Assembly: GCA_949358305.1 (NCBI GenBank)
Contig: OX442315.1
Location: forward strand, 2,914,001 to 2,978,000
DNA from: Strigamia acuminata
Lineage: Eukaryota; Arthropoda; Chilopoda; Geophilomorpha; Linotaeniidae
Direction: 5' to 3'
Length of the DNA: 64,000 nucleotides
The notes under the pieces were generated by a model. It searched no databases, was not told the origin of the DNA, and saw only the letters and a list, made by a program, of their open reading frames with translations. Both the position numbers and the translations under genes were made by a program. Position 1 is the first letter of the stretch, and every line of letters starts with the position of its first letter. This document shows, one piece after another, positions 1 through 12,614 of this stretch.

Positions 1-200
1 GTGGCGCAAATTCAAATGGCCATAACTTTTGGCCCATTTAAGTTAAAATTTTATTTTTTTTTAACATAAAGCCCAATGTTTGTTCTGTAAGTTGCATTTA
101 TTTATTTTGATTAAAAACATTTTTTAGGGTTCGAATTTTACAATTTTATTTTTTTTAACATCAAAAAATACAAGCGGCCCAATACACATGGGTGCGGGTA

Positions 201-230
201 GTACATTGTATTGTTGCCAATACAATGTAC
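201..230. repeat. Perfect 13-bp hairpin
   Basis: GTACATTGTATTG is followed, after TTGC, by its exact reverse complement. No poly-T tract follows and no RNA family is recognised. It lies just downstream (minus sense) of a weak exon candidate. Confidence 0.6.
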
Positions 231-256
231 GGAGTACTTCCTAACTGTGCTCAAAC

Positions 257-367
257 CTGCACAATTCCTTGTGGTGCAAATACACCACCATTTACAACTC
301 TTAAAGCCATATTTTTTTCCAGTGGAGATACCGCAATAACGCAACGTAACGTTTTGGCACTTTGGTC
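257..367 (-). CDS. Candidate internal exon, product unknown
   Basis: On the minus strand an acceptor (TATTTCAG) is followed by 37 open codons and a CAG|GTTTGA donor, phase 0 at both ends. The peptide includes KTLRCVIAVSPLEKNMALRV. Another frame of the same DNA is cysteine-rich (KSCKWWCICTTRNC) and could be the coding one instead. I found no partner exons, so this may be chance. Confidence 0.2.
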
Positions 368-656
368 CTGAAATATCCAAAAAGAAATTTTATAAAAATT
401 AAAGTTGTAATAATTTAAATAGTATACTAAACCAAAACTTTATGATAAATTTATAATAATAATGATAAATCATTTTTTTTCATCACATTTCTTTTTTCTA
501 ATTCAGAACCTTGGCCTACGGATCTTCAAGTAAAATTTACTTCTAGTTTTGGACAAAACCAACATACGGTTATTTTTTTCTTGTTGTTTACAAACAAACA
601 AAATAATGATCTTTTTCAAGGATACAAAATGTTTTCCTTGTCAGTTATACTTCAAT

Positions 657-957
657 TTGACCAACAACAAACTCTAGAGACCTTCTGCTGGAGCGTTTTC
701 TTTACTGTTTTGCCAGTAGAGGGGGTATGTACTGTGCAGCTGTAGTCGCCATTACAGCACCTCCAGAATAGAAATGCAAAAGAAACTAAATTGAAACTTG
801 ATCCGTAACAGTGCATGTGCTTGAGTATTTTGCACGGTTCATTCACTTTTAAGGACATCAATTGCTTCTTTTGGACAAGACAGGGTTTCATATTACTAGA
901 GGTGATTTTATTATTTTGCAATTTTAACAATTTTTTTTTTACATTTGGATTTGTCAT
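657..957 (-). other. Open frame of about 100 codons, cysteine-rich, uncertain
   Basis: The open frame contains Cys-containing segments (KPCLVQKKQL, NEPCKILKHMHCYG, RCCNGDYSC) that loosely recall secreted cystine-knot domains. There is no convincing splice site joining it to the candidate exon at 257-367, and base composition is like the surrounding DNA. A real gene is possible but not supported. Confidence 0.15.
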
Positions 958-1039
958 GTGATATCAGTTCCACTAATCATGTGCAGAATTGCACGTTCAA
1001 TTCCAAATTACCAAAATCCGATTACAAAAACTCATTCAA

Positions 1040-1720
1040 AGTAAATCCTGACTTTGTGAGTGTTCGGACGAACGCCACGTGGTCAGGGGAGGGCCACGGG
1101 ACGCTGGACGCAACACACACTGAAATATTATACGAAATACACAGGAGATACAGGTTTAGTTATTATTGGCTTTATTATGTCTAGGGGTACGATGTAGTGT
1201 CTCATGGTGCATTTCCCAAATGCGATGGCTGCGATAGCCATCCCTAATCAGCCATCCCTAATGTGGTTGCATGACACGCGTGGTCGGTGTTACGTTTGGG
1301 CCACGCCGTCGCACGTTCCCGATAACGTGCGGCGGACATGGCGTAACTGGACGCTCAAGTCCCAGTGGGCGACAGAGTCGTCATTGCCATCAGACTGGAA
1401 GAGACGGTCGGGATGCGACCGTTCGCCATGCTGGTGCAAGGAACAACTCGTGGACCGCTACAGGGTCCACCCACGTCCGGAAGGGTCACTTCCGGGGCCC
1501 GATTCCGTTAATCAAGGGCCCGCAGCTTCACCTGGTTGCGGAGGACCGCAACAGGCTGCGCGAGAGACGAGAGGCGCGCTGGAGCTGCACCAAGTGTATT
1601 GCTGTTGCAGTGCAGTGATCAGCGTGCAGGGGCAGCTGGTCACAACTTCCACTGCCGATCTATTCGATTTCAAAATGGTCGCCAGAAAAACGTGTTTAAA
1701 TCGGGTCGAAATCCAAAGAA
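1040..1720. other. GC-rich island, possible decayed coding or transposon sequence
   Basis: This stretch is far richer in G+C than its flanks. Two plus-strand frames overlap: one reads VGDRVVIAIRLEETVGMRPF and stops near 1510, the next reads PLIKGPQLHLVAEDRNRLRE and stops near 1618, as if a frameshifted coding sequence had decayed. The family is not recognised. Confidence 0.3.
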
Positions 1721-3931
1721 TCCACCCTACACGTGGATTATGAGAATCGGTTTTTTGAGAATCCGATTCTCATAAATTTGACGCATTTTGCATCATTTCC
1801 GCCAGGGAAAATCAAGATAATCGGTTTTTGGATTTGAAATAGAACGTTTCCCGGAACCCCTTAACAAAAACAAGAATTGGAAAAGAACTGCAAGTTTTGC
1901 ACAACAATTATTAGTTTTGGACATCAATTTCTAACAGAAAAGAAATTTCTGTTTTTTAAAAACAAATCTTGTCAAGTGCAGCATAATCAGCCAGATAAAA
2001 TAATTTACCAATAAAACATTTAAACTTTCACTTTTTCAAGTATTTTATCCCACTTTTTCAACCACCTGTCAAGCAAAATAGATAACCTCAAGGTCCAACT
2101 CCAGTCCCAATTTGTGCAATCTCACTTCCATTCAAAAAAAGACAACTTTGCACCCATTTACCACATATCTCCACTTGACATTTCCCAGATAAAACAAACT
2201 TTCCCTTCACAGGATTTTCCTTTGCCAGCAAAGGGAAGTAATCAAATCTCTCTATTAAGTGGCTACAAAGTGTGCAAATCAAACAGGAAAAACCAGTAAT
2301 AAATAAATATTATCAATTTATTCTAATAATACAATAATGAGGTGAAAAGTTGGTAAACACAATAATGCATAAGTCATTAAGAAGCTTTACCAAAAAATGC
2401 ACTTACAAATCAACTTAGAAAATGTATAGAAAATACAAAATTAAAGTACAAACAGCGGTGGATCCGAAAAAGCAAAATCACAAATTTAAAAATAAATTTT
2501 CCTCTTATTATTATTATTATTATTCTATTTTTATATCAATTCCAGGGATTGATTGAACACATTCAACTAAAAAGTGCTAAAAAAGAGACAGTGTAGCAAT
2601 TAATGTTAGAAATGTATAAAAGTAATAATTATAAACTCAAAAAATACCACATTGAGCTCCCATTAAAGGGAATCAAATGGTATAAAAAAGCCGTAAAACT
2701 GTTTTTGGTACCTTCGCATTCAACCAAACACCCTCTATAATGGACGCTTTGTTATTCTTCAATCTTTTATAAAGTACACAAAGTATCGTTCTTTCGCAAG
2801 ATCGAAAGGCCTTTGATAGAAAAACTATTTCTTTGTTTTTAAAACTAGTTTACTAAGCTGCGAAGCAAATTCAGAATAAAAAACTTTTTTGCGCAACCGA
2901 TTTTCTGGCCCAGCGAAATATCGAGATTTTCCCGGCGGCCTGCGACGCTAAGAAATATTTTTTCATTTCTCGCGGTCCGACCTATCCAGATATCCCGATA
3001 CTAAATTTCTTTCCAGTCCAGCCCTGACAACAATTTGCAGCGTTGTAAACTAGCCTTTAGATTTTTAGCGACATTAATGTCATTAATCAAATTAAATGTG
3101 ATGTGCGCATTGAAATAGATGCTTAGGTGCTAATTCCTTGGTCCACCTTGCATTTATACAAATATTTAGCCAAAAGTCATGCCCATGAAATAAAGCTTTT
3201 CATTTTATAATTATAAGTTTGTCCGACGCTGACAGCGTAATTAGTGCTCACAGGACTTTAAAAAAAAGCATCCATGTCCGGTCTAGAGGGCGCCGAAACA
3301 CTCAGTTTTACAATAAAAAGGTGTAAATTGCATCCAAATTGGCAAAAACAATGTGCAATATGCATAAACTGTCCTTTAGTTGAGTTCTTTTATCTTAAAC
3401 ATTATAATACCCTGATGATTAAATCAATTTTTTTTGTTGAAAAAATTAAGAGGGTCAACAGATTTAACCAGTGCTCATCAATAATAAGTGTAAACAGTAA
3501 AAATTTGACTACGGTTAACATTCAATATACATTACTTCCATAAAGCTTTTCATTGGGGGTTTGGAAAAATAATAATAATTAAAAAATTGAATAAACTTTC
3601 TTCAGGATTGGATCCCATAACAAGAAAACAAACATCACTTATAATACAATATTTACATGATTAGAATTGTTTTTTTTTCTTTGGGAAAAACTCTTTAAAC
3701 ATAGATACAGTCACATGACAAACTAGTGAGAAATTATTGGGTTTTTTTCTTCTTCCATTTTTTCAATTATAGTTTTCAACGGGGAAATTAAGTTCTAGAC
3801 ACCGATCACTGGTTAACACAGACCATTTTGTTTATATATATATATATTTATATATATTTATATAAATTTGTTTTAGTTTGTTTTGCTGGCAGTGAAAGGC
3901 GTGCACTGTTTCAAATTCGATCGTTCTTTTC
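1721..3931. other. AT-rich intergenic DNA
   Basis: I see no gene, long repeat or RNA here. It contains a short (ATT)n run near 2510 and a TA-rich stretch at 3830-3870. The 3' UTR of the CYRI gene should extend into the right end of this interval, but I could not fix its poly(A) site. Confidence 0.4.
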
Positions 3932-6900
3932 TTATGCCAGTAGACTTTTTATTTGTTTCGGTGTTGTTTCGTCGTTTAGATGTTTAGTCGTGTACCTTAA
4001 ATGAGAAATGGTGATTAGTATTGGTTTGAGGGAGTTTTTGTAGACTGGAGAAGGAATTTGGGAATAGGTGTTGTTTTTTGACGTAAAATTACATCTTTCA
4101 GACACTCATTTCTGACTACAGTCGAGCCTCATTATAACGAATAGCAAGGGATTCGAAAAATCGATTCGTTATAAGTTTTCGGTTTTCCCGCCCTTTTCCA
4201 ATTCCCGGTTCCCGGTACCAAAATGGTTGGTATTCCCGGGAAATCGGTACCCCTGGGAATTAAAATCAGGCGACCAAAAATGGCTAAAAATGACTGTTTT
4301 TCGTAAAAAATGGCCAATTTTAGCCATTTTTTGTCAAAAAAGGCCAATTTTAGCCATTTTTCGTCAAAAATGGCCAATTTAGCCATTTTTTATGGTAAAA
4401 ATAGATTAAACATTACAAGTTGTAACGTTTCAATGACGAAAATGACGTTTTAACGACGTTTTTTGACGGAACCGGTTATTTTGAAAATTCCCGGTTCCCG
4501 GTACCGTGATTTTTCACCGGGTTTCCCGGGAAATCGGTACCCCGGTTTCCCGATACCGAAACCCTAATTCGTTACATCAAATTTTTTTTAACATGGTGTT
4601 CTATGGCCAAGCTTAAGGATAGTTTTGTACAGTTGCTACTGTCGGTTTTTTTAAGATAAAAATTGCGGGATTTTTGGAGAAAGTTATCTAAAGTCGAATT
4701 CAGATTGGGGCGCAGCAAAAAAAGATATTTTAGTGAAGCATTACCTCAAAGCGTTGAGTAAACCTTCGGCATTCGGTGCTGGTTGTTCTTTCAACACTTT
4801 AATACAACCCTTTATCTGGAAATTAAGATTGATTAAAATTAAAAATGTCAAGATAATTCGATGGGCTGATGGAGGTTGGAATTTGTCTTACATCAACATG
4901 TGAATTGCGTGCAAACGCTCCCACAGGATGTACATGATCGTACAATATTATGAGACCGACCATAACCCGAAGAACAAAAAGTACCGTTTCCTCGTTTTTA
5001 AACCGTTGAAGGAACTCCCTGAAATACATAAAAGAGTCAGACGTGAGTAGTAATCGAGTGAGTTTGTGGGAATTTGAGTTGGGTGCGGCACTGCGCATGC
5101 AGTGGCAACAATGATCATTATTTGGATGGGCAGGAAGTGCTCTTTTCTATTGTTCTTGCTGATTCCCTTGAAAAATCAGACAAATCTTGGGTGAATCATA
5201 TAATTTTAGGTGAATAATATAATTTTAGGAAATATAAGGTGCTTGAAACTTAAGAGTTTCATTGAAAATTTAACTTTACTTAGAAAAATGGAAATCCGAG
5301 TTTATTGGAAAAATTGAATTTTTGCTTGGAGAAATTAAAAAAATTGAATTTTTGCTTGGAAAAATTGAACAATTGGTTAGAAAAACTCCAAAAATTTGAT
5401 CTTTGGTTCAAAAAAATAAAATTGAATTTTCGCTTCAAAACAAATCCCCAAAAATTAAATTTTTGCTTCAAAACAAATCCAAAAATTAAATTTTTCTTCA
5501 AAAACAAATCCACAAATTCCATATTTACTGCAAAAATTCAATATTTTTCAAAATTCAATTTTGGCTGCAAAAATTCAATATTTCTTGCAAAAATTCAATA
5601 TTTCTTGCAAAAATTCAATATTTCCTGTAAAAATGCAATTATTCTTGCAAAAATTCAATATTTCTTGCAAAAATTCAATATTTGCTGCAAAAATTAAATA
5701 TTTCTTGCAAAAATTCAATATTTCCTGCAAAAATTCAATATTTCCTGCAAAAAATTATATTTTTACCGCAAAAATTGAATTTTTACCACACAAATTTTAT
5801 TTTTCTCGCAAATTTTCTTTCCAAACAATTAATTTATTTTTGTAATTCTCCCCAAAAAAACTCAAACTTTGTTTTGTTTGCAACTTCTCCGCTTTTTGCT
5901 CCTATTCAATTTATTTTGAATACAATTTTCACACTTGGCCACACAACCACTCAAACACGAAACAATTAAGTCCCATATGGCCACATCTCGCATCACAACA
6001 CCCACCAATTAAATTTATCCGCCTCAAACAACTTTAAAACCCACAAATAACCAGCATTAAAAACCCTCTAGTTACATCATCTGATTTCCTTTCCATTCAA
6101 GTAACATAACTCACTTTCTATTCTAGATAAACTGCAATTAAAACATTTAACTGATGACCCCCCCTACTGCCTACCCAGATCAAACATTCATTATCTCAGT
6201 AAACCGTCGCGTGTAAATTGTGTAAATATGCATGAACAACATTTTTCAAATGTCCTTATCATCATCAAATATTTATCTATCTCCAAATGGAAACAGATCG
6301 ATTACATACTCAACACGTGCGCCGTCTACAATTTCCCACATTGCTTCAGTCTACGCCAAATAAGCCGCACAAAACAACACACAGATCATTTTTTTTGTAC
6401 ATATTTTGTCTAGGATTTCTAAAATTTGTCTAGAATTTCTAAAATTTGTCTAGAATTTCTTATATTTGTCTAGAATTTCTTAAATTTGTCTAGAATTTCT
6501 TAAATTTGTCTAGAATTTCTTAAATTTGTCTAGAATTTCTTAAATTTGTCTAGAATTTCTAAAATTTGTCTAGAATTTCTAAAATTTGTCTAAAATTTCT
6601 AAAATTTGTCTAAAACTTCTAAAATTTGTCTAGTTTTTCTAAAATTTGTCTAGAATTTATAAAATTTGTCTAAAATTTCTAAAATTTGCCTAGAATTTCT
6701 AGAATTTGTCTATAATTACTAAAATTTGTCTAGAATTTCTAGAATTTGTCTAGAATTTCTAGAATTTGTCTAGAATTTCTAGAATTTGTCTTGAATTTCT
6801 AAAATTTGTCTAGAATTTCTAAAATTTGCCTATAATTTCTAGAATTTGTCTGTAATTACTAAAATTTGTCTAGAATTTCTAGAATTTGTCTAGATTTTCT

Positions 6901-9900
6901 AGAATTTGTCTAGAATTTCTAGAATTTGTCTTGAATTTCTAAAATTTGTCTAGAATTTCTAAAATTTCTCTAAAATTCTAGAATTTGTCTAAAATTTCTA
7001 GAATTTGCTTAAAATTTGTTCAAAATTTCTAGAATTTGTCTAAAATTTGTTCAAAATTTCTAGAATTTGTCTAAAATTTGTTCAAAATTTCTAGAATTTG
7101 TCTAAAATTTGTTCAAAATTTCTAGAATTTGTCTAAAATTTGTTCAAAATTTCTAGAATTTGTCTAAAATTTGTTCAAAATTTCTCGACAGTTTCCCGAA
7201 TTTGACTAAACTTTTTCAAAATTGTCAAAAATTTCTTGAAAAATTTTCGAAATTGTCAAAAATTTCTCGAAAATTTGTCGGAATTATCTCGAAAATTTGT
7301 CAGAATTATCTCGAAAATTTGTCGGAATTATCTCGAAAATTTGTCGGAATTATCTCGAAAATTTGTCGGAATTATCTCGAAAATTTATCGGAATTATCTC
7401 GAAAACTCCTCAAAATTGTTGAAAATCCCCAACTTAGCCGAAAACGTGCAAAACTCGCAGAAAAGATCTCGATTAACCATTCGGTCCACCACCCAACCTG
7501 GCGTTCAACTCACGGATTTTCGACCATCCGCTGACACACCTTCGCCATCGTTCCCAACGTTTCCGTAGTATTTTCGATAGGTAAGTCCTTATTCTGCAAA
7601 ACAAACCCATTAACGCCTCCAACTCGCTCTACACCCGATCGATCCATCCCACCACTTCACTTACCTCCGCAACAAACTTCGTCGTGGTGTCACTCAGCAC
7701 CTTGAGCATCGGCGTCGCGTGCGCGTAAAACAACGACATTCGATTGGCCAGCTCGTTGGTCACGTCCGTCTCCAGTTCCATTTCTTCCTTCAATTACCAA
7801 TTGTTTATTCACAACAACACCATCATCACATCTCCATAGTCCACTACCTGATTGCTCATGCGCAGCCTGCTCATCGTCCTGCGATAGTAACTGAAATCGT
7901 TCTGGATGGCCGGATTCGTCATTTTCAGATCGTCGAACTTGAGAACAAACTCCAGGATCTCGGCAAACTGTTTGGCCAATGCCTGTTGAGTTTCCAAATG
8001 CACCACCGGCGACTGGGTTCCCGAACACAGTTGCCAGAGGATCTTCGGAACGATCATTTCTACAATTAGAACACCAAGATGAAAAATTATGTTAAAATAA
8101 ATTTGGGCCTAAAATTTGACTTTTCTTGATATTCCGAATATTACTACTAAATTTTTTGGAAAATTTATAGAAATTTAGGCCAATTTCCTACGTCTTGGAC
8201 ATCTAAATGTGCGTTTTAAGCATGTTTTGGGCTCAAAGTTTAAAAAAAAATTCATACTCACTTACACCGGCATGCCGTTAAAAACGGGATTTATCAGCAT
8301 GCTGGTAATACTCGCACAATACCAACATGTGACAATAAGCGGGGTAATACGATATAAATGTCCAATTTTTAGAAATTGCTAAAGATTGTGTTTCATGGGA
8401 CACTAGGGTTTCTGTTTTCCCGCCTTTTTAAAATTCCCGGTTCCCGGTTCTCGGTACCAAAATGGCCGGTACTCTCGGGAAATCGGTACTCCCGGGACCA
8501 AAAAAGATCAGGCGAAAGTCAACAAAAAATGACAAAAAATGGCCGTTTTCCGTCAAAAATGGCCGTGTTTGATCAAGAATGGCCGTTTTCATCAAAAATA
8601 AGCATTTTCCGTTAAAAATGGACACGTTTTAGCCATTTTTCGTTAAAAATGGCCATTTTTAGCCATTTTTTCGTTAAAAATAGCCATTTTCATCAGTGAA
8701 ACGAATTTTTGACGGAACAGATTTTTCTCCAATTTCCCGGTTCCCGGTACCGTGATTTCTCACCGGGATTCCCGAAAAATCGGTACCCCGGTTTCCCGGT
8801 ACCGAAACCCTGTGGGACACCCTGTATGCAATAAATTGATTGTGCGCATGTAATTACACCCCTATTCACTCTACAATGAACCAACTACCGTATACAGTCG
8901 AAACTCTTTATAACGAATCGCAAGGGACCCAAAAAATCGCTTCGTTATATCGATAATTTGTTATATCACGATTCGTTATAAAGAGTTTCGACTGTATCTT
9001 CTATATATAACATTTTTTTTTACAAATAGGAGATACATAGTAAACGATTAATCGGGTAATTCGATGGACACCCGTACGGCGTTCTCTCCTACCCAATTCC
9101 AATGAGAATTCGTAGAACCGCTTCAACTTTGAGACCAGAGGAATCACAACTTGCCACGCTCTCTCTTGGAGGTTTCCGCTCCGAGGATTTGCAATTGCCT
9201 GTCGAGTTTAAAACAAATTCAAGTCAACCGTTTTATCTTTCCACTTTTTTTTTGTTACGTACTTCGCGGATTTCATTTCCAGCTCCTTTGTACTGGTGTA
9301 ATTCGAGTAATATCTCTTCCGAATTTCTCAACACGGATTCCGCCAATTCGTAGGTTTCACGCTCCGAATCCGTCGGCTGGGCATCTATAAATACATTCGG
9401 TGAACGGAGATAACAGAAAAGGTATTCTTCCACTCATTTATTTCACTTCTTTTTTCCTTGTCAACTTTCAACCTCTCGGCTTCTATGCACAAAAATAACC
9501 AAAATATTCACTCATCTTAATCCGCTTTGCAGTGCTACCTCTGGGCTACTCTAGACACCAGAATTCTACAGTTTCTGCCCCCCTGCTTTATAAAACAAAC
9601 AAAAATACCGTATTTCTTCGACTCTTAACGGCTAGTTTACAATATTATTTGTACACTATTTTCCCTTATTTTTACACTAAAAATCCCCGACTTTTACACT
9701 AGTTGCATTCAATCTCAAATGGATTTCCGAAATACAGATTTTCTTGATTTTCAGAAATCAAGTAAATCGGATTTCAACTTTGAACGGCTTTAAAATTTCA
9801 CAAAATAAAATAAACTTATTTATTTTTATAAATTAAATGTATAAATTAATTTATTTTGGCATTTTGGCATTTCACCGCTAACATTTTTCTGCCTGTATAT

Positions 9901-10988
9901 CTTCCAGTAACTATGTTTAGGCCCCCTTAACATCTTGGGCCCTTATATACTGCTTAGGGCCCGCCCTTCAGCAGTTATGTCACTGCAAACATGAATAAAT
10001 TTGGATCAAGGGTGTGGTCCGGAATGCGAAGAATGTGCTGACAAACTGATTTGGGTATGTGATTGACAACTGGTTTTTGACAACTCATTCAATTCTGAAT
10101 AATTTACCCCGCGGTGCTCTAGTTTGCATTAATTTGTCCGGGGTCATTAGATCGATTGCAATCAAACAAGGACTAGGTCCCCAAGGCACGTACGCGGCAA
10201 GATTGACAGCGTCCGATACAACTATCAAGTTTATGCAAAAATGGACTTTTAGACACAAAAATGAAGCTTCGGGTGTAACATATTCAAAGCCATTCATGTG
10301 ATGCTAGGCTAAATTGTGAAAGCGGTCATCTGGTAAGGATGCATTAAGACCAATGGGAACCAAGGGGGCAAATGGCACAAATGCACAAATTGCATTTTCA
10401 CAGATAAAATGCATGTTTTTGTCCAATAAAGTATTTTTCTCCAAGAAAGTCATTTTTGCTTTCTAAAAATTTATTTTTATCCACTTGAAAATGCAGTATT
10501 CCACTGAAAAATGTATTATTTCACAGAAAAATGCATTATTTCACAGAAAAATGCATTATTTCACTGGAAAATGCATTATTTTATATTATAATGCATTATT
10601 TCATATTATAATGCATTATTTCATATTGTAATGCATTATTTCATATTGTAATGCAATATTTCACATGTAAAAGCATTATTTCACATGTAAATGCATTATT
10701 TCACATAAAAAAGCATTATTTCACATGAAAATGCATTATTTCACTTGAAAATATATCCTTTTGCATAAAAATGCAATTTTTTTTAGTTCCAAATGAATTT
10801 ATTTCTCATAAAAATGCATTTTTCCATCTGCATTATTTTTTCTTGATTGTGTTGTGTAGATGTCATTTCTTAGCATTGATTCGTCTCCCTGTACATTAGT
10901 TACCAAACTGGAAATTACTTTCAAAATCCACAAAAATATCCGGCTTCGGTGGTTCTTCTCTGGTCAGAAGTCTCAGCAAGTTGCCCAT
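3932..10988 (-). CDS. CYRI: CYRI (FAM49) family Rac1-interacting protein, complete, 9 exons
   Basis: CYRI proteins bind active Rac1 at the cell cortex and oppose the WAVE/SCAR complex that drives Arp2/3 actin branching (family knowledge). Minus-strand coding exons: 10988-10919, 9384-9263, 9198-9093, 8059-7848, 7787-7665, 7593-7514, 5018-4892, 4815-4745, 3995-3932. All junctions are GT-AG and phases match throughout, giving 324 codons, the length of human CYRIB. The protein begins [20 protein letters not shown], with a glycine at position 2 suited to N-myristoylation. Family blocks seen in order are [77 protein letters not shown] and the C-terminal [17 protein letters not shown]. Every block expected of the family is present, with no lesion. 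The introns hold several tandem arrays and MITEs listed separately. A vertebrate-style A/B assignment is not meaningful here. Confidence 0.95.
4119..4171. mobile_element. Left end of a pogo/Tigger-like MITE, interrupted
   Basis: After TA, the sequence CAGTCGAGCCTCATTATAAC resembles the terminus of the complete 100-bp element at 8895-8994. The element is broken at 4172 by a hAT-like insertion. Its right end beyond 4574 is not recognisable. It lies in the last CYRI intron. Confidence 0.6.
4172..4566. mobile_element. hAT-like non-autonomous element (395 bp) with 8-bp target duplication
   Basis: The element is flanked by the exact 8-bp direct repeat ATTCGTTA (4164-4171 and 4567-4574). Its right terminus is CCGAAACCCTA and its left terminus a diverged form of the inverse. 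The interior alternates GGTACC/CCCGGG motifs and tandem (A)AAATGGCCA segments. It is the same family as 8404-8812 and sits inside a pogo-like MITE. Confidence 0.75.
5290..5830. repeat. AT-rich tandem array, 20-bp period, CYRI intron 6
   Basis: The best-preserved part (about 5560-5760) repeats TTTCTTGCAAAAATTCAATA every 20 bp. The left part uses a related unit with AAATTGAATTTTTGCTTGG. Long open frames through it are a by-product of the repeat and not genes. Confidence 0.85.
6405..7010. repeat. Tandem array of about 30 copies of a 20-bp unit
   Basis: The unit AAAATTTGTCTAGAATTTCT recurs with exact 20-bp spacing and scattered substitutions. It lies in CYRI intron 6, between the coding exons at 7593-7514 and 5018-4892. 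Confidence 0.9.
7011..7430. repeat. Derived arrays with 31-bp and 22-bp units
   Basis: At 7015-7180 a 31-bp unit combines the neighbouring 20-bp unit with TTTGTTCAAAA. At 7260-7400 a 22-bp unit, CGAAAATTTGTCGGAATTAT(CT), repeats about six times. The array ends about 85 bp from the donor of CYRI exon 6. Confidence 0.85.
8404..8812. mobile_element. hAT-like non-autonomous element (409 bp) with perfect 8-bp target duplication
   Basis: It is flanked by TGGGACAC at 8396-8403 and 8813-8820. The termini are inverted: TAGGGTTTC at the left and GAAACCCTG at the right. The interior repeats ATGGCC(A/G)TTTT segments. It lies in the CYRI intron between exons 3 and 4. No transposase is encoded. Confidence 0.85.
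8895..8994. mobile_element. pogo/Tigger-like palindromic MITE (100 bp), TA-flanked
   Basis: Terminal inverted repeats of about 28 bp start CAGTCGAAACTCTTTATAAC and end with the inverse. TA dinucleotides flank both sides (8893-8894 and 8995-8996), as expected for Tc1/mariner/pogo insertion. It is in the CYRI intron between exons 3 and 4. Confidence 0.8.
10480..10830. repeat. AT-rich tandem array, 20-bp period, CYRI intron 1
   Basis: The unit ATGCATTATTTCACAGAAAA recurs every 20 bp with substitutions, for about 15 copies. It lies just downstream (minus sense) of the first coding exon of CYRI. Confidence 0.85.
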
Positions 10989-11300
10989 TTTCTCTGCAAA
11001 AATAAAAAATAAAAATAATAACAACAGAAAATAATAAATTAATTAAAAGCATAATTTTAATTAAAAAACACAAAACAAACTTTGTTCCAACAAAATTATT
11101 GTCATTTACTTTCCCCATTAATTATAACATCCGAAATGAGCACCAAACCTCTTTCCTTTTCAAACAGGAAGTAGAATCTTTCCTACTTCCTTTCTTCCAT
11201 TTCCTCACACTTTCTCCACAACCACAAACCTTTTTTAAAAAAATATAATTACATTACTCAATTCTGCATAAACAAAACCAAAATAGCACACCTCACATAC

Positions 11301-11404
11301 CGTCTGGCGACATTCTTGGCAAACGCCGCGTGCAAATCCGGGTTACCGATCTTCGGATACCCCCGAAAGTCTTCCAAGCGCGTCAAAAACCACTGCACGG
11401 ATCT
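11301..11404 (-). CDS. Candidate orphan exon, product unknown
   Basis: A minus-strand frame of 34 codons (including QWFLTRLEDFRGYPKIGNPD) runs from a possible acceptor GTGTAG to a good donor CG|GTATGTG. It is richer in G+C than its surroundings, which suggests coding. The tract before the acceptor is poor in pyrimidines. It could be an upstream exon of the CYRI transcription unit or a remnant of another gene. Confidence 0.25.
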
Positions 11405-11792
11405 CTACACGTCGCAGACTCATTTGCTTTTGTGCGGCTACTTTACAATGCTACGAATTGTTGTTCGCAATCACGTTAAGCCCGGAACCAACATCTTGCC
11501 CCTTAATTCTCATTAGATAATCCTTATTTCAACTTCAAACAAGTGCGGGTGAAGTCGATTAATTAATTGTACGATAATGTTCTGTTGCTTTTAACAGTAA
11601 CTCATCAATAATCGATGGCAATAGTTGCGAATGCTCCGTTTCTTCTAAATATGTCACGCGGAAACGGGGGTCTAATGCATTTCAAACATACTTCCATTAC
11701 CTTACTTCTACTTCTTCATTGTTTACTTTACTTTACTTTATATTTTGTGAATTGAAAAATTTTCAAATCTGAATTTGCTATGAGAAAACCCA

Positions 11793-12154
11793 ATGCAAAA
11801 TAACATTACAACGTTGTTAATTTGTTATATTCGATTCTTTGGCACTTTGGTCGAAACTTCGTCGGACAATCGCTTTTTGGTGACTTCGTTCGAGACAATA
11901 AAGAAAAAAGATGTTGTGTGTCATGCCTGTTTGGAGTTCCATGTCACTTGGTGGAAGCTCCCAATCAGTTCCAGCTCCACAGTTGCACCAAGAAAGAGGT
12001 CCAAGAACCCATTCATGGAACTCTGCTTCTGGCTGCTATCCAAAAGTGCATATTTCCTGTCTTCAAATCATTTAATTACCTACATCCCCTTCTTCAAATT
12101 GAAACAAAAATCAGTAATCACCCAGAAATCATGTCAGGTGATCTAATCTCATAA
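11793..12154 (+). other. Overlapping open frames of about 110 codons, not recognised
   Basis: Two plus-strand frames and one minus-strand frame are partly open over the same bases. The region is less AT-rich than its flanks. No motif, splice pattern or family tells which, if any, is coding. It may be a transposon remnant. Confidence 0.15.
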
Positions 12155-12614
12155 TCCCCATTTTTTTCAAAATATTATTCACCAATTTCATAAATTTCTC
12201 TTGGAATTTCACACGAAATGGATTTTTTTCCCCACTATATTGATCTGTGTTAATTGTGAGTCATGTCTTAACCCTTTGTTATTTCAATGGAAATTTGACA
12301 CTGGATTTTGAGATTTGCTTTCACTGGTGTCAGAATTTATTACTATTTTAATAAAAAAAAATATTTTTTTCTGTGTAAATTCCTTTATTATTTGGTTTGG
12401 TGTTGGTTTACGTCTTTTCTGGGTTTTTTTTTGGCGTTTTTCTAACATTAATTTAGAAAATTCAATGTAAATAAGACCAAAATAGGAATTTCTAACACCT
12501 GAACCACTTTAAGACATTTTTGTGCTTGGTTTATCGCCTCACAGTCGATAAACTCGAGTGGATGGGTGAATTAATGGTTAAACTTACTTTATCAGTGGTG
12601 ATTAGCGTTGGGGT

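Noticed and set aside
652-957. Confident cystine-knot hormone gene
   Set aside because: Cysteine spacing is only loosely similar and no splice pair joins the parts in phase, so it is kept as a low-confidence note only.
5280-5970. ORFs of 80-130 codons rich in Lys, Asn, Phe
   Set aside because: Products of a 20-bp tandem array inside a CYRI intron.
6411-7180. A CRISPR-like regular repeat
   Set aside because: Units are contiguous with no unique spacers, in a eukaryotic intron; it is a simple tandem array.
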